The translations under genes and the position numbers were made by a program. The notes under the pieces were generated by a model. That model had not been told where the DNA came from. It saw only the letters and a program-made list of their open reading frames with translations, and searched no databases. 64,000 nucleotides of DNA. It comes from Chryseolinea serpens. GTDB taxonomy: Bacteria > Bacteroidota > Bacteroidia > Cytophagales > Cyclobacteriaceae. Each line of letters opens with the position of its first letter. Within the stretch, counting starts at the first letter, position 1. The DNA lies in the NCBI RefSeq assembly GCF_900129725.1, contig NZ_FQWQ01000001.1:2418001-2482000 (forward strand), read 5' to 3'. Below, piece by piece: positions 15,454-24,600 of the stretch.

Positions 15454-16574
15454 CTATGGCTGGCGTTTACTTTCTTTGAACTCGGTGGGCGTGTGACCCG
15501 TGACCTTTTTAAAGATCAGGTTGAAGGACGATTTGCTATTGAAGCCCACATCCAGGGCAATGCCGAGCAGGGACAAATTGCGGTATTGGCCGTCGTTCAT
15601 CCGTCTAATAAATTCCTGTACGCGTTTTTCATTTATAAACTCCGCGAAGGATTTGCCGCACCGCTCATTGATGAGTTTAGAGAGCTGGTGTGGAGGGATG
15701 CCAATCCTGCGGCCACGTCGGTCAGCTTCAATGCCGGGTCGAGAAATAGTTTCTCATTGTCGGTCAGGTCATACAATTTTGCGAGGTAGCGGGCCTGGTC
15801 TTCGTCGGAAACGTGCTTTGCGTTTTGATACTTCTTTAGAAAATCGGGGTTAACCAGTTCCGGGTTCAGGATCAGGCGGAAACCAAGCATGTAGAGAATG
15901 GCCGAGGATGCCAGGGTGTAGATGTAGTTGGCCCCCGGTATAAATCTCCCCTTCACGACCAGGTAAACCAGCAAGATGATGATGCAGGCTACATAAGACA
16001 TAAAGAAAACCAAAAGCGTATTCAGCCAATGAATCCTTTCGTCAACCGGCACCACATACGGAACGTCCTCCAACAGCGTTTTCGCTTTGCTGATCTCGAT
16101 CATGGCAACGGCGAAATAGACAACGGTGATCACGATCTGCACGATATTGAAGAGCACATCGGCCGGTCGAAACGCGAGGCGGCCGCTGAGCAGGGTGTCT
16201 ACAAAGGCAATCTTGGCCTGGGTATCCATGACGTACAGCGGGACGTTCAGGACCAGGTGAAACAGGTATGGAACAAAGTGAAGTGCATAAACCCAGCGCC
16301 AGGTAAATCCGGGATCGGTCATGGTCTTCGCATACAAAAAATAGAGCGGCCCCAACAGGAGCAGCATACCGAACGACATTCCAAAAACTTTTGGAACGGA
16401 TTGATACAACCCGGACGCCAGCAGAAAAAAATCGGCATTCGTAATGACGGCGACCAGGATGACACCTGCGATCAGCCAGGTGCCCAGCGTTCTCTTTGCG
16501 CGTTTCAAAACCATCAGCACCATCAAAAAGATGCCATGGGCAATGGTGATTCCAAATAAGTACGACCAGACCAT
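15454..16574 (-). pseudogene. Membrane-bound AraC-family regulator, broken by a frameshift
   Basis: The first 290 codons give a seven-helix sensor region (starting MVWSYLFGITIAHGIF) and a linker ending FLDPALKLTDVAA. Here, near 15701-15714, the frame slips: in frame 0 it reads GLASLHTSS and stops, while the adjacent frame continues IGIPPHQLSKLINE, then FINEKRVQEFIRR, ALDVGFNSKSSFNLIFKKVT and GHTPTEFKESKRQP before TAG. That second part is a complete AraC HTH domain. One missing base (GCCGCA[C]GGATT or similar) explains the break. It is either a pseudogene or an assembly error. Confidence 0.85.
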
Positions 16575-16966
16575 AAGATATTGCCGACAGTTTTCAGCGC
16601 AGGACCCTTTGCAAATTGCAAACTATTTAGAGTTTTTCAAGGACAGCCTACCCTGCACATCAATGGCATGGCTCAAAGTTCCTAACCGATTGACCGTATT
16701 CACCCATCTTTTTTCCGCTGGTCACACCGATTTTTAACGCCTCCCCGTGCGTCCCAACTGACATGAAAGGAATCGTCCCGGGGCCGTCTTTTCAAGGAAG
16801 ATTTTTTTGCTGCGGGTTTAGGATGGAGCGCGCCTATCGCGAAAAAATGATGGTCGTGTTTTTTGACCTATTTATAGATGGAATGACCGGGTATGTCTAA
16901 TACCGTGTAGCCTTATTAAGCCCTGGTCCGTTTGTTGAGTCAAAGAGGGTATAAACAAAACAACAA
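16575..16966. other. Divergent gene-free stretch
   Basis: 392 bases between the AraC pseudogene and the Spy-like gene. It contains a 15-base perfect palindrome near the AraC start and a 45-codon plus-strand frame (16763-16900, beginning MKGIVPGPSFQGRFFCC) that I do not believe is a gene. Nothing else stands out. Confidence 0.5.
16608..16622. promoter_or_regulatory. TTTGCAA-A-TTGCAAA palindrome, possible operator
   Basis: Perfect 7-bp arms around one base, 34 bases upstream of the start of the AraC-type gene. It could be an autoregulatory site; AraC proteins more often use direct repeats, so the binder is uncertain. Confidence 0.35.
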
Positions 16967-17608
16967 ATGATTATGAAAAAGAGCCTAATGCTGGCAATTG
17001 TGATGATGACGAGTACGATCATTTTTGCACAACACGCCAAAAGTTCACACAAAGGACATACCGACCGGTTCGAAAAAATGAAAACCGATCTGGCGTTGAC
17101 CGACGCGCAGTATGCCTCGATCAAAAGCATCGACACCAAGTACAACAACAAGCGCGACGCCCTGAAGAACGATTCTGCACAAACGCGCGAAGCCAAAGGC
17201 GCCGCTTTCAAAACGATGCGCACCGATGAAGAAAACGAGATCGCGGCGTTGCTCACTCCCGACCAAAAAACAAAATGGGACAAGCTTAAGACCGAACACG
17301 GCGAAAAACGGAAGGAACATTTCCAAAAGATCTCCGAACAACGCGAAGCCAAGTTGAAAACCACGCTCGGGTTGTCTGACGACCAGTCGCAAAAAATGAA
17401 GGCGGTCAATCAGCAGTTCATGGAAAAATTCGGCGCCCTGCGCAAGAGCGACACGAAAGACAAAGCCGCTTTTGAGAAATTGAAAACCGATCATGAGGCT
17501 GCTATCAAGGGCATTCTCACGCCGGAGCAGTTTCAGAAGTGGACCACCATGCGGGCCGATATGCGGAAGAAACATGGACATGAGCATGGCCATATGCAGA
17601 AAGGCTAA
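16967..17608 (+). CDS. Spy/CpxP-like periplasmic LTxxQ protein
   Basis: 213 residues with a signal peptide (SLMLAIVMMTSTIIFAQ) and an almost purely helical, highly charged mature part. Two LTxxQ motifs, LTPDQKTKW near residue 98 and LTPEQFQKW near residue 190, flank a long Lys/Glu-rich coiled region, as in Spy/CpxP chaperones that form cradle-shaped dimers. The C-terminus is His-rich (KHGHEHGHMQKG), which could bind metal. ATG at 16967 (MIMKK) and 16973 (MKK) are both possible. A strong terminator follows 25 bases after the stop. Confidence 0.85.
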   Translation: MIMKKSLMLAIVMMTSTIIFAQHAKSSHKGHTDRFEKMKTDLALTDAQYASIKSIDTKYNNKRDALKNDSAQTREAKGAAFKTMRTDEENEIAALLTPDQKTKWDKLKTEHGEKRKEHFQKISEQREAKLKTTLGLSDDQSQKMKAVNQQFMEKFGALRKSDTKDKAAFEKLKTDHEAAIKGILTPEQFQKWTTMRADMRKKHGHEHGHMQKG

Positions 17609-17632
17609 GAGCAACGAATGTCAAATTAATGA

Positions 17633-17663
17633 AAGGCCCCGTTAAAAAGCGGGGCCTTACTTT
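17633..17663 (+). terminator. Rho-independent terminator after the Spy-like gene
   Basis: Arms AAGGCCCCG and CGGGGCCTT, 9 bp, 8-base loop, followed by ACTTTTCT. It can also serve the minus-strand gene that ends at 17687. Confidence 0.85.
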
Positions 17664-17686
17664 TCTGAGGCGTTTGAAATTGGTCT

Positions 17687-18253
17687 TTAGTGCTGCTCCC
17701 TGGGTTTATTTGACCGGGGACCGATTTTTATTCCACAAGAAGCAAAAAATGGATCCAGGAGACTCATTTTATACTTACAGTCATCTCCAAACTTAAATTC
17801 GGTCGGCCCTGTGTGATAATTCAAGCATTCAAAACAAACATCGGCACGTTCGAATTCTTTGCCTGCCGCATCTACGAAAACAATAGCATTTCTAGGCTGA
17901 AAGCAACCTACGCCCTCGATCCTCCAAATCTCTCCCTTATAAAAATTATTAAACAACAGATCCGTCAGAGAATCAATCTGAATTTTACTTAAAACGATGC
18001 GCTCAAGATCGGGGGTACCCTCTTTTTTTGCCATAAAATCCAGTTCATATGATGTTAGGACCACCTGCGCCGCCACGTTAAAGGGATAATTTTTCATACG
18101 TTCCTTCGCGGAGAATTTCGGTCTGTAGTAACATCGGTAATTATCCGGATCATCCTTGCGTTCAGCTCGCTTCATCTTGTCCTGCCCGAAACAATTTGCA
18201 ACAAGGAATACCGCAGCTATCCAAAAGAACACGCCAGCAGACCGTATAGTCAT
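17687..18253 (-). CDS. Secreted hypothetical protein with six cysteines
   Basis: 188 residues with a signal peptide (FFWIAAVFLVANCFGQ) and a mature domain carrying six Cys: YRCYY, VGCFQ, ADVCFECLNYH, DDCKY and FASCG. The spacing suggests disulfides in an oxidising compartment; CFEC could also bind metal. Strands such as NAIVFVDAAGKEFERADV point to a beta-rich fold. I start at ATG 18253; the longer frame would need TTG. It is convergent with the Spy-like gene. No family recognised. Confidence 0.65.
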   Translation of the reverse strand: MTIRSAGVFFWIAAVFLVANCFGQDKMKRAERKDDPDNYRCYYRPKFSAKERMKNYPFNVAAQVVLTSYELDFMAKKEGTPDLERIVLSKIQIDSLTDLLFNNFYKGEIWRIEGVGCFQPRNAIVFVDAAGKEFERADVCFECLNYHTGPTEFKFGDDCKYKMSLLDPFFASCGIKIGPRSNKPREQH

Positions 18254-18391
18254 TCTTACCAACAGATTTTATATGCCAAAGATAGGAAAAGTAAAATTGG
18301 CATAATATCGCGCGCCATAGATGATCAATTGGTAATCCTGGTTTTATTTTCCAACAATACATTATATCCACCTTTGTTCAACTCATTAAGG

Positions 18392-19300
18392 ATGAAACCT
18401 GGACTTGTATTTGTCATCTTTCTCCTTGCCTCCGCCAGCGCGTTTTGCCAATCTGCGGATACCGCGCCATCGACATCAAAAAAAATCAAGATCCTTTCGT
18501 GGAACATCTACATGCTTCCCGGCATTGTGAAAGTGAAGGGGCGCGAAGCCCGCGCGGCGGCGATCGGGAAAATTCTCAGTCAGAGCGACTATGATATTAT
18601 TGTGTTCCAGGAGGCGTTCCACCAGCAGGCACGTCATCAGATCCATCGCTACCTCGACGCCGTTTATCCTTACCAGGCCGGGCCGGCCAACCGGAAACTA
18701 CTTTCGTGCAGGACCAATAGCGGACTGTGGATCTTTAGTAAATATCCCATTACCGGTTCGCATGCGATCATTTTCAAGAACCGTTCAGGCATCGATGCAT
18801 TTTCGCGGAAGGGCGGGCTACTCGCGGAGATCACCGTCGACCATCATCCGATTCAAATTGTAGGCACACACCTGCAAAGCTCGGGGCGCGATTGGATCCG
18901 GCATAGCCAGTGTGTTGAGTTTTATCATAAACTGCTGAAAGAATACGGCCGGCCCTATGTTCCTCAAATTATTTGTGGCGATTTCAACATCAACAAGAAG
19001 AACGAGGACGGCTATGGCCAGATGTTGCAAATACTGAAAGCTTCGGATGGCGAATTGTCGGGCAGCAATTTTTATTCATTCGATCCTTTGGAAAATGATT
19101 TGAAGAACAACGAAGGCGACCCGCCCCACCTGATCGACTATGTGTTGCTGCGCAACAATGAACAAGGCACGGTCACCTTTCTGAAGCGGGAGATCAAAAC
19201 CATCCGTAAGCAATGGTGCCCGAAACACGCCGACCTTTCGGACCATTTTGCCCTGGAGGCCGAACTTTTGCTGGAGGACGGGAACCTGGTGCGGAAGTAA
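18392..19300 (+). CDS. Endonuclease/exonuclease/phosphatase (EEP) family, sphingomyelinase-like
   Basis: 302 residues with a signal peptide (VFVIFLLASASAFCQ) and a full EEP domain: LSWNIYML with the first Asn, IIVFQEAF with the metal-binding Glu, VGTHLQSS with the His, ICGDFNIN with Asp/Asn, PHLIDYVLL, and DLSDHFAL with the terminal Asp-His pair. The order and the secreted location resemble bacterial neutral sphingomyelinases/phospholipases more than DNases, so a phosphodiester in lipids is the likelier substrate. I start at ATG 18392, directly before the signal peptide, not at an ATG 21 codons upstream. Confidence 0.85.
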   Translation: MKPGLVFVIFLLASASAFCQSADTAPSTSKKIKILSWNIYMLPGIVKVKGREARAAAIGKILSQSDYDIIVFQEAFHQQARHQIHRYLDAVYPYQAGPANRKLLSCRTNSGLWIFSKYPITGSHAIIFKNRSGIDAFSRKGGLLAEITVDHHPIQIVGTHLQSSGRDWIRHSQCVEFYHKLLKEYGRPYVPQIICGDFNINKKNEDGYGQMLQILKASDGELSGSNFYSFDPLENDLKNNEGDPPHLIDYVLLRNNEQGTVTFLKREIKTIRKQWCPKHADLSDHFALEAELLLEDGNLVRK

Positions 19301-19311
19301 TGATCAGGCGA

Positions 19312-19968
19312 TCACATCTTTTTTAACTTTCCGGAACCCGTGGCCGTCAGGCGCACGATAGGGGGATTGCCCTTGTAGTTTACATCACCGATGGAATTGA
19401 TGAACACATTGATCACTTGCGTGGCGTTCACATCGGTTTCAAATATGTTGGTGGAGTTCACGTAGGTGCTATCGGTCACCAGGTCGAAGGCCTCCACGCT
19501 GGTGGCGTTCACGTTGGCCACGTTGAAGAACGCCGCCGTGCCCGAAAATTTATACTTGCCCGTGTTGAGGGCGCTGAGGCCAAGGTAGTGGTTGATCTGG
19601 ATATTTTGGAGGTTGGCGCTGCCGGCATGAATGTACATCACGAGCGTGTCGGCTACCAGGGGCGATGGGTTTTCTACGGTACAGGCATTGCAAGAGAGCA
19701 GGTTCAGGTTTCGGATGGCCACCGTCACCACGCCACCCGCCGCGTTGATGCTCAGCACACCGCCTGAAACATTGTACATCGATTCGCTGAGCGAAGTGGA
19801 GATCACCTGGTTTGTTGCGCCCGAAACCAATTTGAATTTGACCCCACCGTTGGACTGAATGGCGTTGAAGGGGCCCAGCCCTTTCGGTGCAAATTCCTGG
19901 GGATCGCCACAGCCCATGATGACCACGCCACTGAGGGCCGCAAAAACAAAAAAGACAATACGGTTCAT
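19312..19968 (-). CDS. DUF2807 (GIN domain) lipoprotein
   Basis: 218 residues; the signal ends VVIMGC-GD, a good lipobox. The mature part is a right-handed beta-helix-like DUF2807 domain, built from short strands rich in Asn, Gly and Ser (LGPFNAIQSNGGVKFKLV at the start, VINVFINSIGDVNYKGNPP at the end). Such proteins are common on Bacteroidota cell surfaces and were named putative auto-transporter adhesin head domains, though function is not shown. It ends 11 bases from the convergent EEP gene. Confidence 0.85.
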   Translation of the reverse strand: MNRIVFFVFAALSGVVIMGCGDPQEFAPKGLGPFNAIQSNGGVKFKLVSGATNQVISTSLSESMYNVSGGVLSINAAGGVVTVAIRNLNLLSCNACTVENPSPLVADTLVMYIHAGSANLQNIQINHYLGLSALNTGKYKFSGTAAFFNVANVNATSVEAFDLVTDSTYVNSTNIFETDVNATQVINVFINSIGDVNYKGNPPIVRLTATGSGKLKKM

Positions 19969-20143
19969 ATGGCTTGTGAATCGGTTATGCCGCCGGCATG
20001 TAACCCGCTTGAATCCATCCTAAACCGGCCTTTTCACTTGAGAATATAACAAATTCTTACATGCGTTTCCCCACGGAGCACTATATTGCCTTGAGGGCCT
20101 GAAACTACCCGGAATCCAAGGTCCGACCCTAATTCAAGACCGC

Positions 20144-21607
20144 ATGAACAAAAGACACGTCCTCCTCCTGCTGTTGCCCTTCCTAACCACGATGGTGAGC
20201 GCCCAAAAGTCCGCGCCGCCCAAGCAGAAGAACATTATCTTCATTCTTGCCGACGATCATCGCTACGATGCCATGGGCTTCATGAAAAAAAACGACTGGG
20301 CCGAAACGCCCAACCTCGACCGGCTGGCGAGAGAGGGCAAGCATCTCAAAAACGCATTTGTATCGACCGCGCTTTGCTCGCCGAGCCGGGCCTCCATACT
20401 GACAGGGCAATATGCTCACAAGCACACCGTCGTAGACAATACCGCCCCCGAGCCCACCATCATTGAATACTTTCCACAACTGCTTCAAAAAGCAAACTAT
20501 CAAACGGCCTTCTTTGGAAAGTGGCACATGGGCAACGACGACGACCATCCGCGCAAAGGCTTTCATCACTGGGAAGGGCTAAAGGGCCAGGGTGAATACT
20601 ACAATCCCAGCCTGAACATCGACGGACAGCGGATCCAATTTAAAGATTCCACCTATGTAGCCGACCTATTGACCGATCACGCCATCGACTGGTTGAACAA
20701 GCGAAGCAAGGACAAACCCTTCTTTGTTTACTTGTCGCACAAGGGCGTGCATGCTCCCTTCCAGCCGGCCAAGCGGCACAACGACCGGTATAAAAACAAG
20801 CCCGTGCCCCTACCCCCATCCTACTCGCTCACGGCAACGGATGAATATAAAAAACACAACATCCCGGAATGGGTAAAAGAGCAGCGACACAGTTGGCATG
20901 GGGTGGACTATATGTATCACGGTCAAATCGATTTTGACACGTTCTACCGGAAGTATTTCGAAACGTTGCTCAGCGTCGACGAAAGCGTGGGCAAGGTGAT
21001 GGACTATCTGAAAGCCAACGGCCTGGAAGAAAACACCATGGTGATCTACATGGGTGACAACGGATTTTCGTTTGGCGAACACGGCCTCATCGACAAACGG
21101 CATGCCTACGAGGAATCGATGCGCGTGCCGCTGCTGATAAAATATCCTGCCTTTGTTGCGGCCGGCTCCTCCACCGATGCCATGGTCCAGAATGTAGACA
21201 TCGCTCCGACCCTGTTAGAGCTCGCCGGTATTCCGGTCCCCAAAGCCATGCAAGGCAAATCCTTTCTCGAAGTTTTGAAAGGGAATGCTACGCAGCACAA
21301 GGACCAAATTTTCTATGAATACTATTGGGAGTATGCCTTCCCCCAAACGCCCACGATGTTTTCCGTCCGCACCGAACAATACAAATACATCCACTACTAT
21401 GGACTGTGGACGCAAAACGAGTTGTACGATTTGAAAAAAGATCCCAATGAAATGAACAATCTGATTGCCGATCCGGAATACCGCGAGCTCTCAAAACAGT
21501 TATCCACGCAATTGTTCGACTGGCTGGAGACTACCGGGGGCATGCAGATACCGTTGAAACGGAATGATGTGCCGAAGTTTGATAATAAAAATTCAAAGCA
21601 ATACTAA
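20144..21607 (+). CDS. Secreted sulfatase, formylglycine type (S1)
   Basis: 487 residues with signal peptide (LLLLLPFLTTMVSAQ). The catalytic nucleophile site CSPSRASILTG is present, with Cys 78 to be converted to formylglycine. Metal ligands are visible in ILADDHRYDAMG (Asp 37, Asp 38) and YMGDNGFSFGEHG. A C-terminal subdomain starts near residue 390. The sequence groups with S1 arylsulfatases that act on sulfated glycans; exact linkage cannot be told. A separate formylglycine-generating enzyme is needed and is not in this window. A GH20-like enzyme gene lies 1.6 kb downstream on the other strand. Confidence 0.9.
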   Translation: MNKRHVLLLLLPFLTTMVSAQKSAPPKQKNIIFILADDHRYDAMGFMKKNDWAETPNLDRLAREGKHLKNAFVSTALCSPSRASILTGQYAHKHTVVDNTAPEPTIIEYFPQLLQKANYQTAFFGKWHMGNDDDHPRKGFHHWEGLKGQGEYYNPSLNIDGQRIQFKDSTYVADLLTDHAIDWLNKRSKDKPFFVYLSHKGVHAPFQPAKRHNDRYKNKPVPLPPSYSLTATDEYKKHNIPEWVKEQRHSWHGVDYMYHGQIDFDTFYRKYFETLLSVDESVGKVMDYLKANGLEENTMVIYMGDNGFSFGEHGLIDKRHAYEESMRVPLLIKYPAFVAAGSSTDAMVQNVDIAPTLLELAGIPVPKAMQGKSFLEVLKGNATQHKDQIFYEYYWEYAFPQTPTMFSVRTEQYKYIHYYGLWTQNELYDLKKDPNEMNNLIADPEYRELSKQLSTQLFDWLETTGGMQIPLKRNDVPKFDNKNSKQY

Positions 21608-21665
21608 AAAAGCATTTCGTTGTGCAAGGTTTGCACTAATTTTAGCGTTCACAGACTCATACGGA

Positions 21666-22352
21666 ATGAACGCTATCCTGGAAAAAGCAACCTTCGATTT
21701 CTTAAAAAAACTTTCCGCCAACAACGACCGCGATTGGTTCAACGCGAACAAGCCGCAGTATGACCGGGTTAAAACAAATGTAGAGCAATTCATGGACGCG
21801 CTCATTGCTAAGATGAATACGCACGACCGGCTGGAAACGCTGTCGGTGAAGAAGAGTCTTTACCGGATCCACAATGATGTCAGGTTTGCCAAGGACAAGA
21901 CACCTTACAATCCACGGTTCGCTGGTTATTTAAGACGGTCCAAGCCTCAGCTGCGGGGTGGGTATTACATCTGGATCGCCCCCGGTGTTACCCGGGTGGG
22001 CTGCGGATTTGCTTACCCCAACCCCGATGACTTGAGACGCATTCGTCTCGACATTTCGGCCAATCCCGGTGACTGGAGAAAGATGTTGCGCTCAAAAGCC
22101 ATCACTTCCAATTTTGGTGAAATGATGGGAGAGCAAGTGAAAACAACACCGCGTGGTTTCTCTGCCGACGATCCGGCCGTCGATCTGTTGCGTTTTAAAC
22201 AATATTGGTTCGAACGGCGCTTCACTGATCGCGAAGCATTGTCGCCCGATTTCTTGTTGCAGGTGAACAAAACGTTTAAAAGTATCCGGCCGTTTTTTGA
22301 TTATATGAGCGATGTGTTGGGGACGGATTTAAATGGCGAACCGATACGCTAA
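21666..22352 (+). CDS. DUF2461 domain protein
   Basis: 228 residues without signal peptide. The DUF2461 pattern is complete: FLKKLSANNDRDWFNANKPQYD at the start, RIHNDVRFAKDKTPYNPRFAGYL, and a run near the end (LLRFKQYWFERRFTDREALS). The family is widespread in bacteria and fungi and has no established function. I chose ATG 21666 because it begins the conserved domain; an upstream ATG at 21564 would overlap the sulfatase gene by 44 bases and add a Cys/Arg-rich stretch without conservation. Confidence 0.85.
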   Translation: MNAILEKATFDFLKKLSANNDRDWFNANKPQYDRVKTNVEQFMDALIAKMNTHDRLETLSVKKSLYRIHNDVRFAKDKTPYNPRFAGYLRRSKPQLRGGYYIWIAPGVTRVGCGFAYPNPDDLRRIRLDISANPGDWRKMLRSKAITSNFGEMMGEQVKTTPRGFSADDPAVDLLRFKQYWFERRFTDREALSPDFLLQVNKTFKSIRPFFDYMSDVLGTDLNGEPIR

Positions 22353-22396
22353 GAATCCCCTCCTTTCTTCGTCACAAACGCGTGTATGGATTATCT

Positions 22397-23023
22397 TCAG
22401 GCCTTCGTATCACTCGCGACCGTCGATCTTTCTATTTTTCTCCAATCAAAATAGCCAAAGCAGGCCACGACAAAAAGAACGATGGTCAGCACTCCGTACA
22501 AGGGCAGCGACTTGTAAAACAGCAACGGAATGGCAAACGCATTGGAAATATTCAGCAGGATCCAGTTCTCCACTTTGCGCTTGGCCAGCAGCCACATCCC
22601 CGCCCAGGCCGTAGCACTTACCCAAGCATCCCAGGCCGGCACATTTGAAGGCGTGTACAGCTTCAGGACAAAATAAAGTAACACTCCTGCCCCGGCAACG
22701 ATGGCAATCGTGATCTTCCAATCCGCGGCCGACGCATGCGTGATCCGCACGGGTGGCTCATTCTTTTTGGCGACCCAATACCACCAGCCGTAGATGCTCA
22801 TGACGAGGTAGTACACATTTAAAAATGACTCGGCATACAGTTGTGCCTGGAAAAGGCCGTACACCGACAATATCGTAGCCCCAATGCCTGCGGGGTACAA
22901 CCAGATCTTGTTTGCTTTTGCGAGCAACACCTCGGCGACACCCAAGATCAACACCGCCCACTGCGCTGCGTCTGCTTCCTTCAATTGTTGCTTAAAAAGG
23001 TCAAACCAGGCAAAAAGATCCAT
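22397..23023 (-). CDS. pnuC: Nicotinamide riboside transporter PnuC
   Basis: 208 residues, seven or eight helices. The PnuC signature is visible: an N-terminal amphipathic part, then LVMSIYGWWYWVAKKN near residue 75 with the conserved Tyr/Trp stack that holds the nicotinamide ring, a short loop (PPVRITHASAADW), and KVENWILLNISNAFAIPLL with the substrate-contacting Trp and Asn. It imports nicotinamide riboside by facilitated diffusion, usually driven by NadR or a kinase; neither is adjacent. I see no NAD+ or TPP riboswitch in the 170 bases upstream. The next upstream gene (GH20-like) ends in a terminator, so pnuC is transcribed on its own. Confidence 0.85.
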   Translation of the reverse strand: MDLFAWFDLFKQQLKEADAAQWAVLILGVAEVLLAKANKIWLYPAGIGATILSVYGLFQAQLYAESFLNVYYLVMSIYGWWYWVAKKNEPPVRITHASAADWKITIAIVAGAGVLLYFVLKLYTPSNVPAWDAWVSATAWAGMWLLAKRKVENWILLNISNAFAIPLLFYKSLPLYGVLTIVLFVVACFGYFDWRKIERSTVASDTKA

Positions 23024-23103
23024 GAGAGATTATGAATTGATGCGGGCAAAAGTACGGTTTTATCGGGCTGGCTTTCTATAGTGCAGGGAAAAAATAACCG
23101 AGC

Positions 23104-23145
23104 AAAAAAAACGCATAGCTCCCCAAAAAACGGAGAGACTATGCG
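23104..23145 (-). terminator. Rho-independent terminator of the GH20-like gene
   Basis: On the minus strand CGCATAG...CTATGCG form a stem extended by a CTCTCC/GGGGAG inner part, and eight T follow. It lies 47 bases past the stop of the GH20-like gene and before pnuC. Confidence 0.85.
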
Positions 23146-23191
23146 ATGGGCTGAGTGAAATACTCGTGAATCTTTCTATTACATCGTTATG

Positions 23192-24292
23192 CTATTTTGC
23201 AAACACGGTCTTGAAACAATTCCAGGGCGTGTTCTCATCCTTGTTATATTTCGGATCGTCCTTTTTGGCGTAGTAGCCTTTCAGAAAACTCTCGGCATCC
23301 GACCAAACGGTCTGAACAATACCCTGGTAGTTCTCGCGTGTCTCTGGCGTGGCGTCTTTGCGGAAGGTAGCCATGTCGGCCACCTGGGCAACACCGACTT
23401 GTGGATTGCGCCACGGAGCGGTGGCTACACGCAATCCTTTCATGGCAAAGAGCACAGCCGTTTTGTCGGGGCGTTCATAGTGCCAGTCGCAGATCATGAC
23501 GTCTTTGGGGATCATGTCGATAGCGCGGTAGGTGTTGTTGTAGCTCGCTTCCCACATGCCCATGCCGCTGGTCTTGCCATCGAGCAGTCGATCGCCCCAG
23601 ATCCAGAGTTCGCGATTTTTTTGGGCCAGGTGATCGCGGAGCGTGCGCACTTCGCCCGCAAACAGTTCGGCCTTATCGCGGCCGCCACAGCGTGGGCATT
23701 TGTCGTCGCCAAGATAAAACACTTCATCCATGCCAGCGTGGAAGGCGTTGGTCTCGAAGGCATCGCAGATCTCGTCGATCAAAGAAAAGACCACGCCGTG
23801 AACCTCGGGATGGAGCGGGCAGTAGCTTTTGCAATAGAGGCCGTCGGCATTGGGCCATTCATATTTCTCGGGCATTTTCACATGGGGTGTTTCATCAAAC
23901 TGCGGGTAGACGCGGAGGAGCGCATACACCGTACCGGCCCACGATTGATGGCCCAGCAGGTTGATCTGGGGAATGAGTCGTATGTTATGATCCTTGCAGG
24001 CCTTCACCAATTTCTTCACGTCTGCTTTCGACAAGGCGATGGAGTCGCGCAATTCGGGGTGCTTTTCAAATTGGTAGTTCCAATCTACGCGCAAGATGAG
24101 CACGTTGACCTGGCGCGGGGCGAGTTCTTCGTGTATGAATTTTACAAAGGCATCCACCCCGGCAGGCCTGGGGGCGGCAATACAAAATCCGCGCGTGGGA
24201 AATGTGGTGATGAGTTTAGGTTGGGCTATGAGCGGCAGACTGCCGAGCAGCAACCAGCCTAAAAGATAGAAGAGGCGTTGAGAACGATGCAT
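23192..24292 (-). CDS. GH20-like glycoside hydrolase (beta-N-acetylhexosaminidase type)
   Basis: 366 residues with a signal peptide (LLLGSLPLIAQ). The body is a single TIM barrel: VLILRVDWNYQF near residue 65, IRLIPQINLLGHQSW near 104-118, and FHAGMDEVFYLG with the GH20 Asp-Glu pair at about 189-190. The protein is shorter than typical GH20 enzymes and lacks their N-terminal domain. Two CxxC-like pairs (CKSYC and CPRC) may bind metal. The substrate would be a terminal hexosamine or related sugar. With the nearby secreted sulfatase, degradation of sulfated amino-sugar polymers is a reasonable inference. Confidence 0.8.
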   Translation of the reverse strand: MHRSQRLFYLLGWLLLGSLPLIAQPKLITTFPTRGFCIAAPRPAGVDAFVKFIHEELAPRQVNVLILRVDWNYQFEKHPELRDSIALSKADVKKLVKACKDHNIRLIPQINLLGHQSWAGTVYALLRVYPQFDETPHVKMPEKYEWPNADGLYCKSYCPLHPEVHGVVFSLIDEICDAFETNAFHAGMDEVFYLGDDKCPRCGGRDKAELFAGEVRTLRDHLAQKNRELWIWGDRLLDGKTSGMGMWEASYNNTYRAIDMIPKDVMICDWHYERPDKTAVLFAMKGLRVATAPWRNPQVGVAQVADMATFRKDATPETRENYQGIVQTVWSDAESFLKGYYAKKDDPKYNKDENTPWNCFKTVFAK

Positions 24293-24600
24293 AGGGAGTT
24301 AGGTTTAATCGTTGACTAAAACGAAGATACCAATAATGTGTCAATGCCCGCAGGCTTTGGTAGACACACACAAACACACTATGTATACCTTCAATATTGT
24401 CGTACGAATGGTAAAATAAAGAGATGAAGATCGCCGCTTTCAGGAAGTGTGATCTATACACTATGCGGCTTTGGAAAAATTACGATGTCGCAAAGTGCCC
24501 GCTATTCTGTCGGGTTCACACAGCGTCGCGTTTCGCGATCGGATGTAATTTTGATTTATCAAACAAAACAAAAACAGTCACCTAAAAAAAACAAAAACGT
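24293..24600. other. Divergent promoter region, no gene
   Basis: 308 bases between the GH20-like gene and a DoxX gene. The last 60 bases before ATG 24601 are strongly A-rich (CAAACAAAACAAAAAC), typical of Bacteroidota translation starts. I see no hairpin, repeat or short ORF worth calling. Confidence 0.5.

Noticed and set aside
16763-16900. 45-codon frame beginning MKGIVPGPSF in the divergent gap before the Spy-like gene
   Set aside because: Composition is not convincing and it overlaps the probable promoter region of the Spy-like gene.
22840-23190. Riboswitch upstream of pnuC
   Set aside because: No NAD+-II, NiaR-type or TPP-type conserved core could be found; the gap mainly holds the terminator of the upstream gene.
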